This document shows, in pieces, positions 25,015 to 36,303 of a DNA stretch of 64,000 nucleotides (position 1 is its first letter; every line of letters starts with the position of its first letter). The notes below the pieces were generated by a model, which was not told where the DNA came from, ran no database searches, and was given only the letters and a program-made list of their open reading frames with translations. The stretch spans positions 2,110,501 through 2,174,500 of the forward strand of contig OY987246.1 in assembly GCA_963920765.1 (NCBI GenBank). The letters are read 5' to 3'. A program made the position numbers and the translations under genes. This stretch comes from Ulota crispa. Lineage: Eukaryota; Streptophyta; Bryopsida; Orthotrichales; Orthotrichaceae.

Positions 25015-25935
25015 TTAACCCCTAAAGGACCAAGCAATGTTTTCTCCAAAAACTCTCCAAAATTGCCATTTTTAGAACATCAACCAAATTTGAAAACAAA
25101 TACATTTGTATGCGTACGTAACCGTAGGATCTTGCACTAGAATAGTTTTGGAAGATTTGGAAAAAAAATCAGAATTTTCCTCCACATGGATTGGAAGATA
25201 TAACCGTTTGAATATTCAAAAACATCTTGTGAAAACTAGGTAGCTACCCTTCAAAAGGAGAAATTTCTAAAGAAAAAACAGTGTGGGTGGTGCTTCTCTA
25301 GATTCCTTATTCCACCTGTGTAGGGTACATGTCAAAAAAGTTTCAAATCATTTGGAATTATACAACATATGGGAAAAAAATAGTAGGTAAATAGAAATAG
25401 AGAATGATTCAAAACACTAAATTGTTAATAATTAAATTATGGAAATGACAAATGCCAATCCCAACAGTGTAATGCTATATTAAACAATTTGCATCCTTTG
25501 GTTTTGCTTTTTTTCCAAAATAATTAAAATTGAGTAAAATAAAGGACTTGAAAGTTTATTTTAGAGTAGAGAATCCATACTTGCCTGCAAACAAAAACTC
25601 CTCATAGGCTTTCATCTCATTGATCAAAACAAAATGATTCAAAGCTTTCCACATTCATGTAAATCTCCTAAACCAATTTCAATTATTATTATTTGAAAAA
25701 ATTGATTTTTAAATCTCCCTAGACTGCCCACCAAGTGAAAAAATCAACATATCAAGTCATATCTTCTTATTCATACTTCCAAATGTCATAAAATTTTATA
25801 TATATGAAAAATAAACCTCGTTCTTACATTCTGTTAAAATTTCAACCCAAAATATATGAAAATCTCCAATCACAAATACTTGCCCAAAATTGCTATATTG
25901 CTAAAAAAAAAAGGACTTGGTCCTTTAGGGGTTAA
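25015..25935 (+). mobile_element. TTAA-type MITE with perfect 20-bp ends
   Basis: TTAACCCCTAAAGGACCAAG at 25015-25034 and its exact complement at 25916-25935. Best-preserved ends of the superfamily in this window. 921 bp, no coding. Confidence 0.85.
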
Positions 25936-26329
25936 AGGCTTTAGGCAAGTTCTAAGTTTTCGGAAGGCCCCTCAGCAAGGCCTTTTTTACGCTTCAAACC
26001 TCCCCTCACAACCTTGCCTATGCATACTTGTAGTCAACGTGAATCGCACACTTTACATGCCATAAAAGACATTTTCTTTTACATGCAATGCCTTGTTTTT
26101 GCCCAATTGCTTTGTGACTTTTGTGACTTTGTTGCCAAACTCCATTCACATCCTTGTAGTTGTTAGATCCTTCTTTTTCAAGTTTTTAGCTTTATTTAAC
26201 GATTTCGATATTGAACAAAGAATCAAATTTAATTGGCCATGTCCAGATATATGCATATTTTTGACTTTAAATCAATGAATCTTATTTTTATGCAATCTTT
26301 TGATGATGCACAATTGCATTTTTAAATAC
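25936..26329. other. AT-rich DNA, nothing recognised
   Basis: No repeat boundary or gene seen. Confidence 0.35.
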
Positions 26330-26630
26330 ACTAGCAGTTGGCACTTGCTACGCTACATATTCATCATTAAAATTTTATTAGGATTTTCATAGGTCAAATA
26401 GAATACAAAGCAATAAATTTAATGAGTTTCGAAATTGTATCTATGTGATTGGAGACATGATATTATAGAGGTCAATGTGATTGTATCTATAATATCACAA
26501 AAATTGAAAATGTGATATTACAGAAGTCAATATGTGATATTATGAAGGGCCTTGTGATTTTTGTAGTATGACTTGCAGTTGGTTGGTGCTTGTTATGCTA
26601 CACATTCACCATTAGAATATTATTAGGGTA

Positions 26631-27162
26631 CTAGTATACTACCCGTCGTACCGACGGGTTTATGCCCCCCAACCCTCTATCCCCGTGCTCCCCGATCCTT
26701 GTGCCCCCATATTGCCGTGCCCTCTATCCTTGGGCCTCTATCCCCATGTCCCCTTATTCCTGTGCCCCTCTATCCCGTGTCCTCTATCCCCGTGTCCTCT
26801 ATCCCCGTGCCCCTCATATCCTTGTGCCCCTTTATTCCTGTGTCCTCCTATCCTCGTGCCCCCTTATCCCCGTGCCCCTTTATCCCCATGCCCCCTTATC
26901 CTTGTGCCCCCTTATTCCCGTGTCCTCTTTTGGCCGAGAGAAAGTTGTGGTGCAACTGCCGGTGACAATGCAACTGCCAGTGACTTATTGTTAACTTTTA
27001 GTGAATCAGATAAAAGAGAGTCATAGGTGATTTTACTTTATCCATTTATACCTTTTTGATCATAGTCATGCCCAAACCTAACTTATGCCCGACCCTAATT
27101 GATTGAACGCTATTATATGATAGGCCCTAACTGACTAAAAGCTATTCTTTTATTAATATAGA
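26631..27162 (-). mobile_element. Non-autonomous Helitron, 532 bp
   Basis: On the minus strand it starts TCTATATTAATAAAAGAATA and ends with the hairpin ACCCGTCGGTACGACGGGT followed by AGTATACTAG. It sits between A and T. Removing it restores a 36-bp stretch matching the unfilled sibling at 26376-26411. Most of the interior is a minisatellite. No Rep/helicase. Confidence 0.88.
26660..26930 (+). repeat. C-rich minisatellite inside the Helitron
   Basis: Irregular 13-16 bp units of the form CCCCGTGCCCCTCTAT. The three overlapping plus-strand open frames with Pro/Cys/Ser repeats are products of this array, not genes. Confidence 0.8.
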
Positions 27163-27496
27163 TTCATATGTTAAATTGAATGCAAAGTAAAATTTTCAGT
27201 AAATCTTCAAATTATGTCCATGTGATAATATCATAGAGATTGAAGATGTGATATTATAGAGCTCACTATGATTTAGAAGTATGATAAAGAGATACACAAT
27301 TTTATTTTTCTTTGTTTTATTTGTTTTCTAAATTTCCTACTATGTTTTTATTATCCAATCACAAGATTAATGTTTTTCTTAGTTTTTGGCTTCTCTTAAG
27401 AATTTGCTTGAATTATTTTTGGCCTATCATAGGGCTTGATAATCTTGTATATTTAGATAGATACATTGGCTTAACTTTATTTTTATTGTTGTTTTA

Positions 27497-27905
27497 GGGA
27501 ATTGATATGCGTACCACACCTTCTTGACTATCCCACCACATCCCAGGGTAAACTTTAGATTTCTACCATCAAAAAGTTGAATTTGAGAATTTGGAATTCA
27601 GATTTGAACTCAGAGACTTGGATTTTGTGTAGAACCATAAAAAATGTTGTAATTGAACAACACCCAATGAAAAAGCTTAGCTTGAGGGAAAAGTATAACT
27701 TTTACTTTTGTTTTTAAAAAATAAGCTTTTTCATTGGGTGTTGTTCAATTACAACTTTTTTTTGTGATTTTAGACAAAATCAGGATCTTTGAGTCCAAAT
27801 CTGTATTCCAAATTCTCAAATTCAGATTTTTGATGGTAGAAATCTAAAATTTACCCCGGGGTGTGGTGGGATAGTCAAGAAGGTGTGGTACGCATATCAA
27901 TTCCC
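27497..27905. mobile_element. Mutator-like foldback MITE with 9-bp target duplication
   Basis: 409 bp bounded by GTTGTTTTA on both sides (27488-27496, 27906-27914). Ends GGGAATTGATATGCGTACCA and complement, nearly perfect for over 40 bp, with weaker inversion throughout. Confidence 0.85.
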
Positions 27906-27914
27906 GTTGTTTTA

Positions 27915-29114
27915 TTATATCTTTATAATGTGCTTTATAGCTAATTGTTAGACTTTGTGATAAGAATACGATCTACTGCATGGCAATCCTTTTACCGCAA
28001 TCCTTTTAGAGCGTGGGTAAACAAACCAATGTGGGTGAAAATTTGCTTGGATAAAAAACTTGCATAAGAAAAAAATGTATGGGTAAAAAATTGTATGTGT
28101 AAAAAAATGCGTGGGTAAAAACAAAAATGTATACAAAATATGCGTGAACAATTACTACATGGGTAAAAAAATTGAGTAGGTAAAAATAAATAATAATTCT
28201 TTGTGCAAGAAAACAATGACGTTCCTTTTATTGCATGAGTAAAAAGCTCTGTGGGTGTAGAACAAAAAATATTTATTGCAAGGGAATTTTTTGTAAACAA
28301 AGACAAATGTTTTATTGCATGGGTAAAGTTTGAAATAGGAGTGCACAAATAAAAAGTAAGAATTGTTGTTTTGCGCGGGAAATACTTTGCGCAATTGGGC
28401 TTGAAATTATTTTGCATCCCGTCTAATTGATAGGTGCCTATACTAGTCTACATCTATAAAATAAACTTGGATTGCATTAATGGCATTGGTCAAGTAAAGC
28501 ACAATTTAAAAATTTGTGATTGGCCAAGGGGCAAAGTGATGAACATGGGCGTTGCATGTGAAAGGACATCTTTGGTGGAACCCATTGAATCTTTTTTTAG
28601 CTTGGATTTGAAATCAAGTTGTCCCTTTGGCTAAATTTTCCTTATTTAGGCTTGATTTGGAGGCCTCTAAGTTTTTTGGAAGTTAGTTGACATTGGATGT
28701 GACATATCTAAATCAACTACAATGTTGTTTTTATTACATACACAATAAATGATTTCACACCCTCCAAATCATTAAAAAATATGTTATAATCTATTTTCTA
28801 TTAAAAGATATTGACTTAATATACTAGGCCTATTTGTTGGGTGGACTAAAGATGCCCATATAGCATCTCTTGCCACTTGTTATGTGAGCCTTGCAAACTG
28901 ATATTCTTTGTACCTGTAAAAGCTTGCAAATTATGAGTCCCTTACAGCACTATAGTCATTGATATACAAGCACGGGGCCTTCACAATTAGCTACAACCAT
29001 GCCAAATTCTAGATTTCTACATAGGACCTTCACAACCTCTCTTCCTTGTTGTCACATGCAGGTTTGACTAGTGCTCAGACCAGTGACCTTCAATTGTGTG
29101 ATGTGAAAGCCTTG
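27915..29114. other. Spacer with degenerate GGGTAAAA repeats
   Basis: 28010-28345 repeats TGGGTAAAAA at irregular spacing, which makes a long minus-strand frame (27992-28417, 141 residues) with recurring THAIK-like units. This is repeat-driven. 28400-29114 holds nothing recognisable. Confidence 0.45.
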
Positions 29115-29428
29115 GAGCATCTCCACTGGTGGCTCTGGCTTGCTCAAAGTGGATGAAAAGTAGCCAGGCCCCTCTCAAAACCCTCTCAAACTCTCTTATT
29201 TGACGAGTCTAGCAAGCCACTCTCCAAGCCACTATTCATGCACTATTCACCGTAAGTTTAGTGAGCTTTATTCTCTACTTCCCTAGATAAGTGGTCAATT
29301 ACTTATTTATGAGATGTGTTGAAGTATAAAACCACCTTTTCAAAAAGCATGGGTGGAGATTGAGAACCTTCACGCTTTACCAAACCGGATAAAAAACTTT
29401 GAGCAAATTTGGACCGGTGGAGATGCTC
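29115..29428 (+). mobile_element. PIF/Harbinger-like MITE, GAGCATCTC family
   Basis: GAGCATCTCCACTGGT at left and ACCGGTGGAGATGCTC at right pair at 15 of 16 positions. Flanks TTG and TTA differ by one base. 29429-29561 ends in GCAGGAGATGCTCTT and may be a fragment of another copy. Confidence 0.7.
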
Positions 29429-29770
29429 TTAGCGAGCAGATCCAAACCCTAAACCTTCTGTGCTGCAAGGGAATTTTGATCCTGCCCGGACACTTCATCC
29501 AGGTTCCTGCCATAACGTTATTTGTGGTGGCGTAGGGCAGCGGGTTGCAGGAGATGCTCTTGGTGGGGAATTTCACCTCAGGTTTGAATTTGTAGGACCT
29601 CACAGCACGCCCTGATTGGCGCATGTCTCTTTTATTTGTGGCTATTTGGACCGGAGGACGACGTCAATGACTTCCACTTTCCATGGTCCCCACTCCCCAG
29701 CCTAAGCAGAGCCCCAGCCTTGTTAGCGAATGCCTGTCAGAAAAAAACATACTAGGCACATTATAAATGC

Positions 29771-30322
29771 TGCACAGTACCCTAAAGAAAGAGTACACAA
29801 GTCCCTCTTATAGGATTCAAAGAAGTTTGTACTATAAATAAATTAGTTTTTGGTAAAATAAACACATCATCATGTTTAAAGGTACAAACTTAATGACAAT
29901 ATATGAGTCAAATAACAAAAACTAATTTTCATAAAGAAATATATATTTTACTAAATTTGGTCATAATCACCATAACATTAAAATCTCTATAGAAAAAAAT
30001 TGATTTTTTTTGGAAATGTTTGTTTGAAACAAAGACGTGCATATGGATGTCTCCTACATATCCATGCAACCAAATCTCAAGAATTCATCACCAATGTTTT
30101 TTAATCTATTTTCTTGTAAAACCATGGTTTTGACACAAAACTATTTACCAGATATAAGATTTTAGTTTTTAGTAACTGAAATTTGGTATGCTTGATCATG
30201 ATTGCACAAGGTGCACATACAAAAAATCTGAGGATAAAATGCCAATTATATTCTTTGTTATACCAACTTTTATGGATGCCACAAAAGAGACTTATGTACT
30301 CTTTCTTTTGGGTACTGTACTG
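29771..30322. mobile_element. Internally deleted sibling of the 56641 foldback
   Basis: Ends CACAGTACCCTAAAGAAAGA and TCTTTCTTTTGGGTACTGTA. Interior matches 57113-57541 in sequence and order; most of the left arm is missing. Confidence 0.65.
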
Positions 30323-30778
30323 TATTTCTAGAATTCCCTGCCATCGATGCAATAAACTTTTGTTGATCCTATTGGTCAAAGTGAATATTGGGGTCTTTGG
30401 TGGCTGGTTAGGGCGTCTTCAGATGACGCACAAGTAAGAGTTTTGGAAGTAGCAAAAGGAGGGTCATGTTATGTATGCATTTTTTGTTGTGGCCTTTCAA
30501 AAGAGTTTGCAAGCTCAATGCACAATCATTTTTAGAGCTCATAAGAATCACATGAAGGCTAATTGTAAGACGGATGGAAGAATTGCATAAGAATTTGTTA
30601 TAGAATCAATTACACTTACCAACTACTAGTGACTAGCTCTCCAAGTTTTGCAAGTTTTTTTTGTGTGTATTGGGGAGGTTTGCTTATGTGCCATGGTTAT
30701 AAGCTTGTTATTTGGCTTGACATGCGGATTGAGAATCAATTTTCTCTTGTTATGCTTGCACCCACGTCCATTATACCC
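30323..30778. other. AT-rich DNA, nothing recognised
   Basis: No gene or repeat boundary seen. Confidence 0.35.
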
Positions 30779-31710
30779 TACACCCCTAAAGGCCCAACTG
30801 TCCCCTCAAGGGACATATGAATTTTGGGCATGTACCTATAGCTACACTAGTTTGTGTGATTTTTTAAAACTTTTAAAAAGGTGTAGAATTCCAAGACCTA
30901 CATGGGCATTTAGATTTTTCTTCATTCCAACATTTGATGAAGAAGTTATTAATGATTTTATGAAACTAGGCAAGAAGGGGCAGTTTGGGCAGGGTCTCTT
31001 TTTTGTAAGTGGGTGTTGATTCCAAAGAGGATCAGCCCTTGTGGCCTGTGGGCACAAGGTGTGGACACTTGGGCAAAGGGGAGTGGAGTGGAAGGTGCCC
31101 AGCTTGGGGGACTCCCAAACCTCCATTCCTTTTGCCCCTTGTAAAATTTGGTGCTTTAAATTTTTGAGCGGTTTGAGTATTTGTTTTTCGATTAAATTCA
31201 TTCCCAAGCTGTAGTAAGCTAAGAACTCTTGGTTTTCACCATTTTGATCAATGATTTGAATCTTTGAATGTTAAATAAAGCCTCCAATTTTGCTTAGGGT
31301 ATTTGCAAGTTTCATGACCTTCTAGCATTCAAAGATTTTTTGAAGTATATTATACATTTCCAATTGATATGAAAATTCTCCAACATATACCTAACTTGGT
31401 CTTCTATATGGAAAAACTAAACCTCAACTTTTCTTAGAGCAATTTTTTGCTATAAGAGTGGTCAAAGGCTTCTAAAAATTTTGGGCGGTAAGAAAAAAAT
31501 ACTTTCTTTTATCACTTCAAATGTCAATAGCTCACTCCTCTACTTCTACAATAAGCTGATTTTTTTCCATAGGTACCTCCCATAATCTAGGGTAAGATCT
31601 TGTGATTAGATTTTGAAGAAAACTATTTTCTTGATTTTCTACTCATCCTCCCAAAGTGGCAATTTTCAATGACTTTCATAGAAAAAAGGGCTTGGGTCTT
31701 TAGGGTTTAA
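30779..31710 (+). mobile_element. TTAA-type MITE, family of 7362-8332
   Basis: Left TACACCCCTAAAGGCCCAAC with subterminal hairpin TGTCCCCTCAAGGGACA; right GGGTCTTTAGGGTTTAA. About 932 bp. The right TTAA (31707-31710) is shared with the foldback element that follows. Contains a local GC-rich stretch near 30970-31110 not seen in its relatives, perhaps an insertion. Confidence 0.7.
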
Positions 31711-32159
31711 CCCCTAAAGGACCAAGCCCCCCTTTGGGGGACAAATGGGATTTTATGCATGTACCTATGGCTAAACTACTTTGTGTGATTTTCTGAAACT
31801 TTTGTGGATGATGAGGAATTTTAAAGATTTATGTGGGCATCTGATTTTTTCTTCATTCTGATATTTATTGAAGAAGTTAAAATTTTTGGAAAATGGGCAA
31901 GATTGAGCAGCCCAATTTTTTTTTTTAAGTTGCATTTTTAAAAGAAATTTTTGAGCTGCTCAATCTCGCATGTTTTTTGAAATTCATTTTTCGCTTCTTT
32001 AATAAACAACGGAATGAAGAAAAAATTAGATGTCCACGTAAATCTTTGAATTCCCCATCATTCATAAAATTTTCAAAAATTTACATGAAATAATTTAGCC
32101 ATAGTTACATGCCCGAAATCCCCTTTGTCCCCGTAGGGACAACAGTCCTCGAGGGTTAA
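31707..32159. mobile_element. Palindromic TTAA-type element
   Basis: 453 bp made of two inverted arms (31707 to about 31925, about 31945 to 32159), each homologous to the first 220 bp of the 7362/30779 family. Ends TTAACCCCTAAAGGACCAAG and CCTCGAGGGTTAA. Arms differ at many positions. Confidence 0.7.
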
Positions 32160-33586
32160 CTGTTAAAGACACATCTAGGAGCAGTTATTGAAGAAGCTCT
32201 TCCGGTGATTTTCCCCTTTATATGAGAGCAGCGGTTTTTTTCCGACAGTCCCCTCTTGAATTTCCCGATTTTCTTTCATACGTGCCATGTATTTTCAAAA
32301 TTGAAATTTTCAATAGGTAGAATCTTCCTAAGCTACAAGATTGTTTATTCAAAGCTTAAATATTGGTTATTTTGATAGCCATAATAAGAATCAATCCTAG
32401 CAATATAGTTCATCATGTATAAGCCAATGATCCTTTCAATTATCAGAGATTGAGCTGAAATTGAAAATTAAACGTTTTTAAATTTATTCATATTAAATGA
32501 ATTTGATATACACCAATCCTAGCCCAGAACAAAAAAATCTTCAAAGATCTTTGATATACCGTTAGAATAGATCAACTACACATATCAAAATATCAAAGTT
32601 GAAAAGTAAGGTTGAAAAGAATTCATCTAAAGGAGGAGGTGAGTGCAAGGCCAGTAAAAGCCCGTGAACTTGAATCTACTGGAGCTACACAACGTCCCCA
32701 ACTATATTTTAAACTCATATTTGTTCATCTGTCTTTACTTGCTTATACTTGCCCATTCATACTTGTTTGTGTATACTTCCATCCATGTCCATCCAACTCT
32801 ATATCATTCATTGGATATTTGCATGCCATTCAACATTCAAGCTATTAAAAAATCTATCTTGTGGAAATTGGACCAAGAATTTTTTGTCTTGGATCCAAGG
32901 AGAGCAAAAGTTTGCTGATTTTTTCCTCTTACTACTTGATTTCTAATCTTATCAAAGTTTCCTTTGGTTTTTGGTCCTTTCGCCTAAGAATTCCTACTAA
33001 TTGTTTAGTAGCTTCTTTAGGCTTACTTTCTGTTAGTTCTGAATCTCTCAAAACTTTGATTGGTTTTACTTTACATTATATCTGAAGTATAAAGATTGTA
33101 AGTCTTGGTTGAGGGTTAATTTCTATTACGAATACGTTGGATATTGGAAGGGCAATTGAAAAAAAAAAAACATTATACAAATTGTTGAGACATAGCTTTC
33201 CAAAATGTTTTTGTTAAACCCAACTTTAGGAGCAAAATCTGCACCTCACAAGGCATGTATGTATCCAATAGGGCGCCGTTCATACTAATATCATTACTTT
33301 ATATGTCAACTTTGTTGCATTGTAGGACAAAGCTATTTTGTGAGCGTAAAATGGTGAACATGTAAATTGTGAGCCAAGATTTGGTGAGCAAGAATTGATT
33401 TTGAGCTCATAATCAATGAAAAACTCAAACAAGGAACAAGTTTTTTAAAAGATATAAGTTTAAAAATGCACAATTATAAGGTCTTATGTATATGTTTATA
33501 GGTGAAATTGAATATTTTGACAAAAAATCTAAACTCATGAGTATCCTTGTTCACAAGGGCATTTTTTGTTGTTGTGTCACCTTTCT
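32160..33586. other. AT-rich DNA with one dispersed repeat copy
   Basis: 33330-33570 is the inverted copy of 2455-2695. Overlapping open frames at 32612-33085 have no family resemblance. Nothing else recognised. Confidence 0.4.
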
Positions 33587-33910
33587 TTAACCCCTAAAGG
33601 ATTGAGTGTGTCGCTGCGACTAGTACAATACGGGGTATTTTTCTTGTATTTGGAATGGATCCGTACCTCTACTACATTTGAGATCAACAAAGAAGTTGGA
33701 GAATAGATAAAAGCGGTTCTAGTGAGCTACTTGAGATCCCAAATCAAAACTTCTTACTGGTAGCAAATACCAATTATACAACAGCGTATATACTATGCCC
33801 TATGGTCCTTTAACCAAATTTCTAAATTGCCAAACTTCATATGCAAAGCGAGTAACAGTGACATTTCAAAAAAATTCTCAAAAGTGATAAGCTTACGCAA
33901 CAACGCCCTC
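33587..33910. other. Single TTAA-type end without a clear partner
   Basis: TTAACCCCTAAAGGATTGAG at 33587-33606 matches the left-end consensus. GGTCCTTTAACC near 33805 could be a decayed right end but I cannot bound the element. Confidence 0.35.
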
Positions 33911-34958
33911 TAAGGTAACAACACCCATACATGAGCAGTCCCTAAAGTGGAGCCCTACTTTTAAGGTGTTCACCACTCACTGTGAATTCAAAGTGGAGGA
34001 GTGAATGTCACTTGCATAAGAAAATCTTGCCACATATCAATTGCTAAGTTATTGTGAGATGGTTGGGATTGGGACTGTCAAGCACATGTATAGGAACACA
34101 TCAAAGCAATATCAAGGGTAGTCTAGAGCTGCTAATAGGGACCCTATGAGTTGCACTTTGCCTTTTAACCCCTCACCGCCCACGGACGTTCCCGAGTATC
34201 TCAGAATCTGCTCTTGACTAAACAGAAAGGCAACATTTTGATAAGTTGCATCAGTTTTTTTAAAATTGTAACTGTACAAACTCAAACTAGATATGTTAAA
34301 GATCACATAGGAAAAGTAAACTCAACAGTGTCACTTATGGATTGAAAGATTATAACATTTGATCAAGAGGGTGTTAAAACTGTGAAAGTGATTTGAGGTC
34401 TTTCAATCCTCTTTTCACATCTCAAATTTAAAATTGAGGATACCAAAAAAATAGGAGTATGTAAAGTACAACATGTGTAACCTAATCAATTTAAGGTTTC
34501 TTAAAATCTACTTTACAATTTTTTAAATCAAGTTTCTAATGTGATTGTTTCTCCAAGTTCCAATGTACTTGAGGCTCATTTCCAAGAGCTCTCAACATTA
34601 GAAAGTGAAGATGTGTAATTGACACCCTTGCACAAAATCTTGAATAGACAAATCATAGTCATTCATTTTCAAAATCAAAATTTTGATACTATAACAAGAC
34701 TTCAATAAGAATTATTTAAAAAAATTAACAATAAAACTAATCTTAAAAAAATGCCGAATAAAAATGCAAGGTGGACAGTGTTGGTCCCCTTGGGCGGTGA
34801 GGGGTTAATACAAAATAATCCACAATACTTTTTTCCACAAAAATCACGTTCCATGATAGCTTGATGAAAAGCTAACCCTACAAAAAAAAATTCCTGAATT
34901 TTCTGAGACTCTAAAGTACCCTACCCTTAAACGCTCAGGTATGGGTGCGGTTACCTTA
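33911..34958. mobile_element. TA-flanked MITE, AGGTAG family, split by a TTAA element
   Basis: Ends TAAGGTAACAACACCCATAC and GTATGGGTGCGGTTACCTTA pair over 26 bp with few mismatches. About 407 bp once the insertion at 34165-34808 is subtracted. Confidence 0.65.
34165..34808 (+). mobile_element. TTAA-type MITE with CACCGCCCA ends
   Basis: Perfect 18-bp ends TTAACCCCTCACCGCCCA. Interior matches 51826 and, inverted, 61789 (GGCAACATTTTRATAAG, CAAACTAGATATGTTA). Nested in 33911-34958. Confidence 0.8.
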
Positions 34959-36303
34959 CCACTTCAACTTCCAACTCTGCCGCCCGTGCGTTAAAAGTCA
35001 AAGCCTCCTGCCACGTCAGCATCTTTGTTGCGAATAACCTCCAATCGAGGGTCCGAATTTGCGCTGACAAAGTCTTCCCCGATGGAGCAAATTTCCTCGG
35101 AACTTGAAGTTACTTCCTCTGCTTTGAAAGGTCAATGGCTATATTTTGCAATGGAAGCACAATCTGCGTGACGCGGGCAATGGCGTGAGCGGGACTGTTT
35201 CAAGTGGGCACCTAACTAGATTCTCCATTGCATTTGACCCTGATTTCTGGGACCTGGATTGTCCGTCACTGCAATAGAAACTAAAAAATGCTAATAGCAA
35301 GGGTAAGAATGAATTGTACAGTAACTTAACTTATGTCCCTCTTCATTGGAATAGTGGAGATCGACCGAGTCAATCCTTCGAGATCGGCGTTACCGAATGC
35401 GCGCGAGGTTGCAGTCGTACAGCATCACTTGGACGTTCGAATGTTTGATAAGCAACCTTTGGTTTAGCATAGCTTTTGCGGAGTCAGTTTTCACCGGAGC
35501 TAGCTAGCTATCAATCTCGGTCTCGAAAGCTGTTTACCGTAAACAAGCCAGTTGTGCTTCTTGAATGAATATACTCGGTCGACTCAACCTCACGGATTCG
35601 GAGTTCGATAGACTTGAAGTGCTTAGAATAAACAAGCTAGGCAGGCTCAATAACGCATTCTGTATGCAAGTGGAGGATTTTGATGCAGCATTCCAAGCTT
35701 AAACTTACCATAAGTTAGCCGAGTCAAAGTTCGTTGCAAGCTGAACATGTATACATTCAAAGCTGAAAGATCGTTAGGTGCTGTCTAGGTCGATTGCAGA
35801 TAGTTATGATCGGTCTGTCCAGATCCACCTCGGGCTTGTCCCGAGATGTGCACAGGTTTGCCAGCTTCCACGAGATGGATCAAGTAGGACAAATCAAGTG
35901 AGCTACGATTCAACGGAGGTGTATAGCTCCGCGCTGGTAAGTCTCTTGCTTGTTTGTGTCTTCAAGCTGCAATAGTCTAAGAAAAAATCGATGAATGTTC
36001 GGATTAGAGGGCCCTGCATGCTTAATATCCATTCTGCGATGCGAACCGTGGTTCACAAATTGCGTAATGTAGGATTAGTCCGTATTGAAAGAGCGACTGT
36101 TGCTGTGTTGGGTATATCGATTGATGGATATGAGCTGAGTGGATTTTGTCAGGCAAACGATTTTCGTGTCACCTGGCCATGGCGCTCTTGCTGCGCGACA
36201 GATAGCGGCAGTGCGCCTTTTGCTGTAAGCTTAGATGAAGCCAAGGATAGGCGGCGTCTGATCAAGCAGACTCGAGTCGGAGTGCATCAAACGACAGCCA
36301 GCC
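34959..36303. other. 5' flank of the VAPYRIN gene, no gene recognised
   Basis: GC content rises toward the gene from about 35000. Short open frames occur here (for example 35991-36404) but none resembles a known protein, and the longest simply runs into the VPY start region in another frame. This stretch most likely holds promoter and 5' UTR. I could not identify a TATA box or specific operator with confidence. Confidence 0.4.

Larger units (their letters stand above)
26330..27290 (+). repeat. Two direct copies of an about 240-bp repeat, the second split by a Helitron
   Basis: Copy 1 at 26330-26565 and copy 2 at 26570-26630 plus 27163-27290 share CAGTTGG...TGCTA.GCTACA.ATTCA and TGATATTATAGAG. 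A related piece lies inverted at 55855-55890. Family unknown. Confidence 0.65.

Noticed and set aside
26662-27026. Three overlapping Pro/Cys/Ser-rich open frames of 88-113 residues
   Set aside because: They translate a C-rich minisatellite in all frames and lie inside a Helitron.
27992-28417. 141-residue open frame with repeated THAIK-like units
   Set aside because: Produced by a degenerate GGGTAAAA repeat; no start context or homology.
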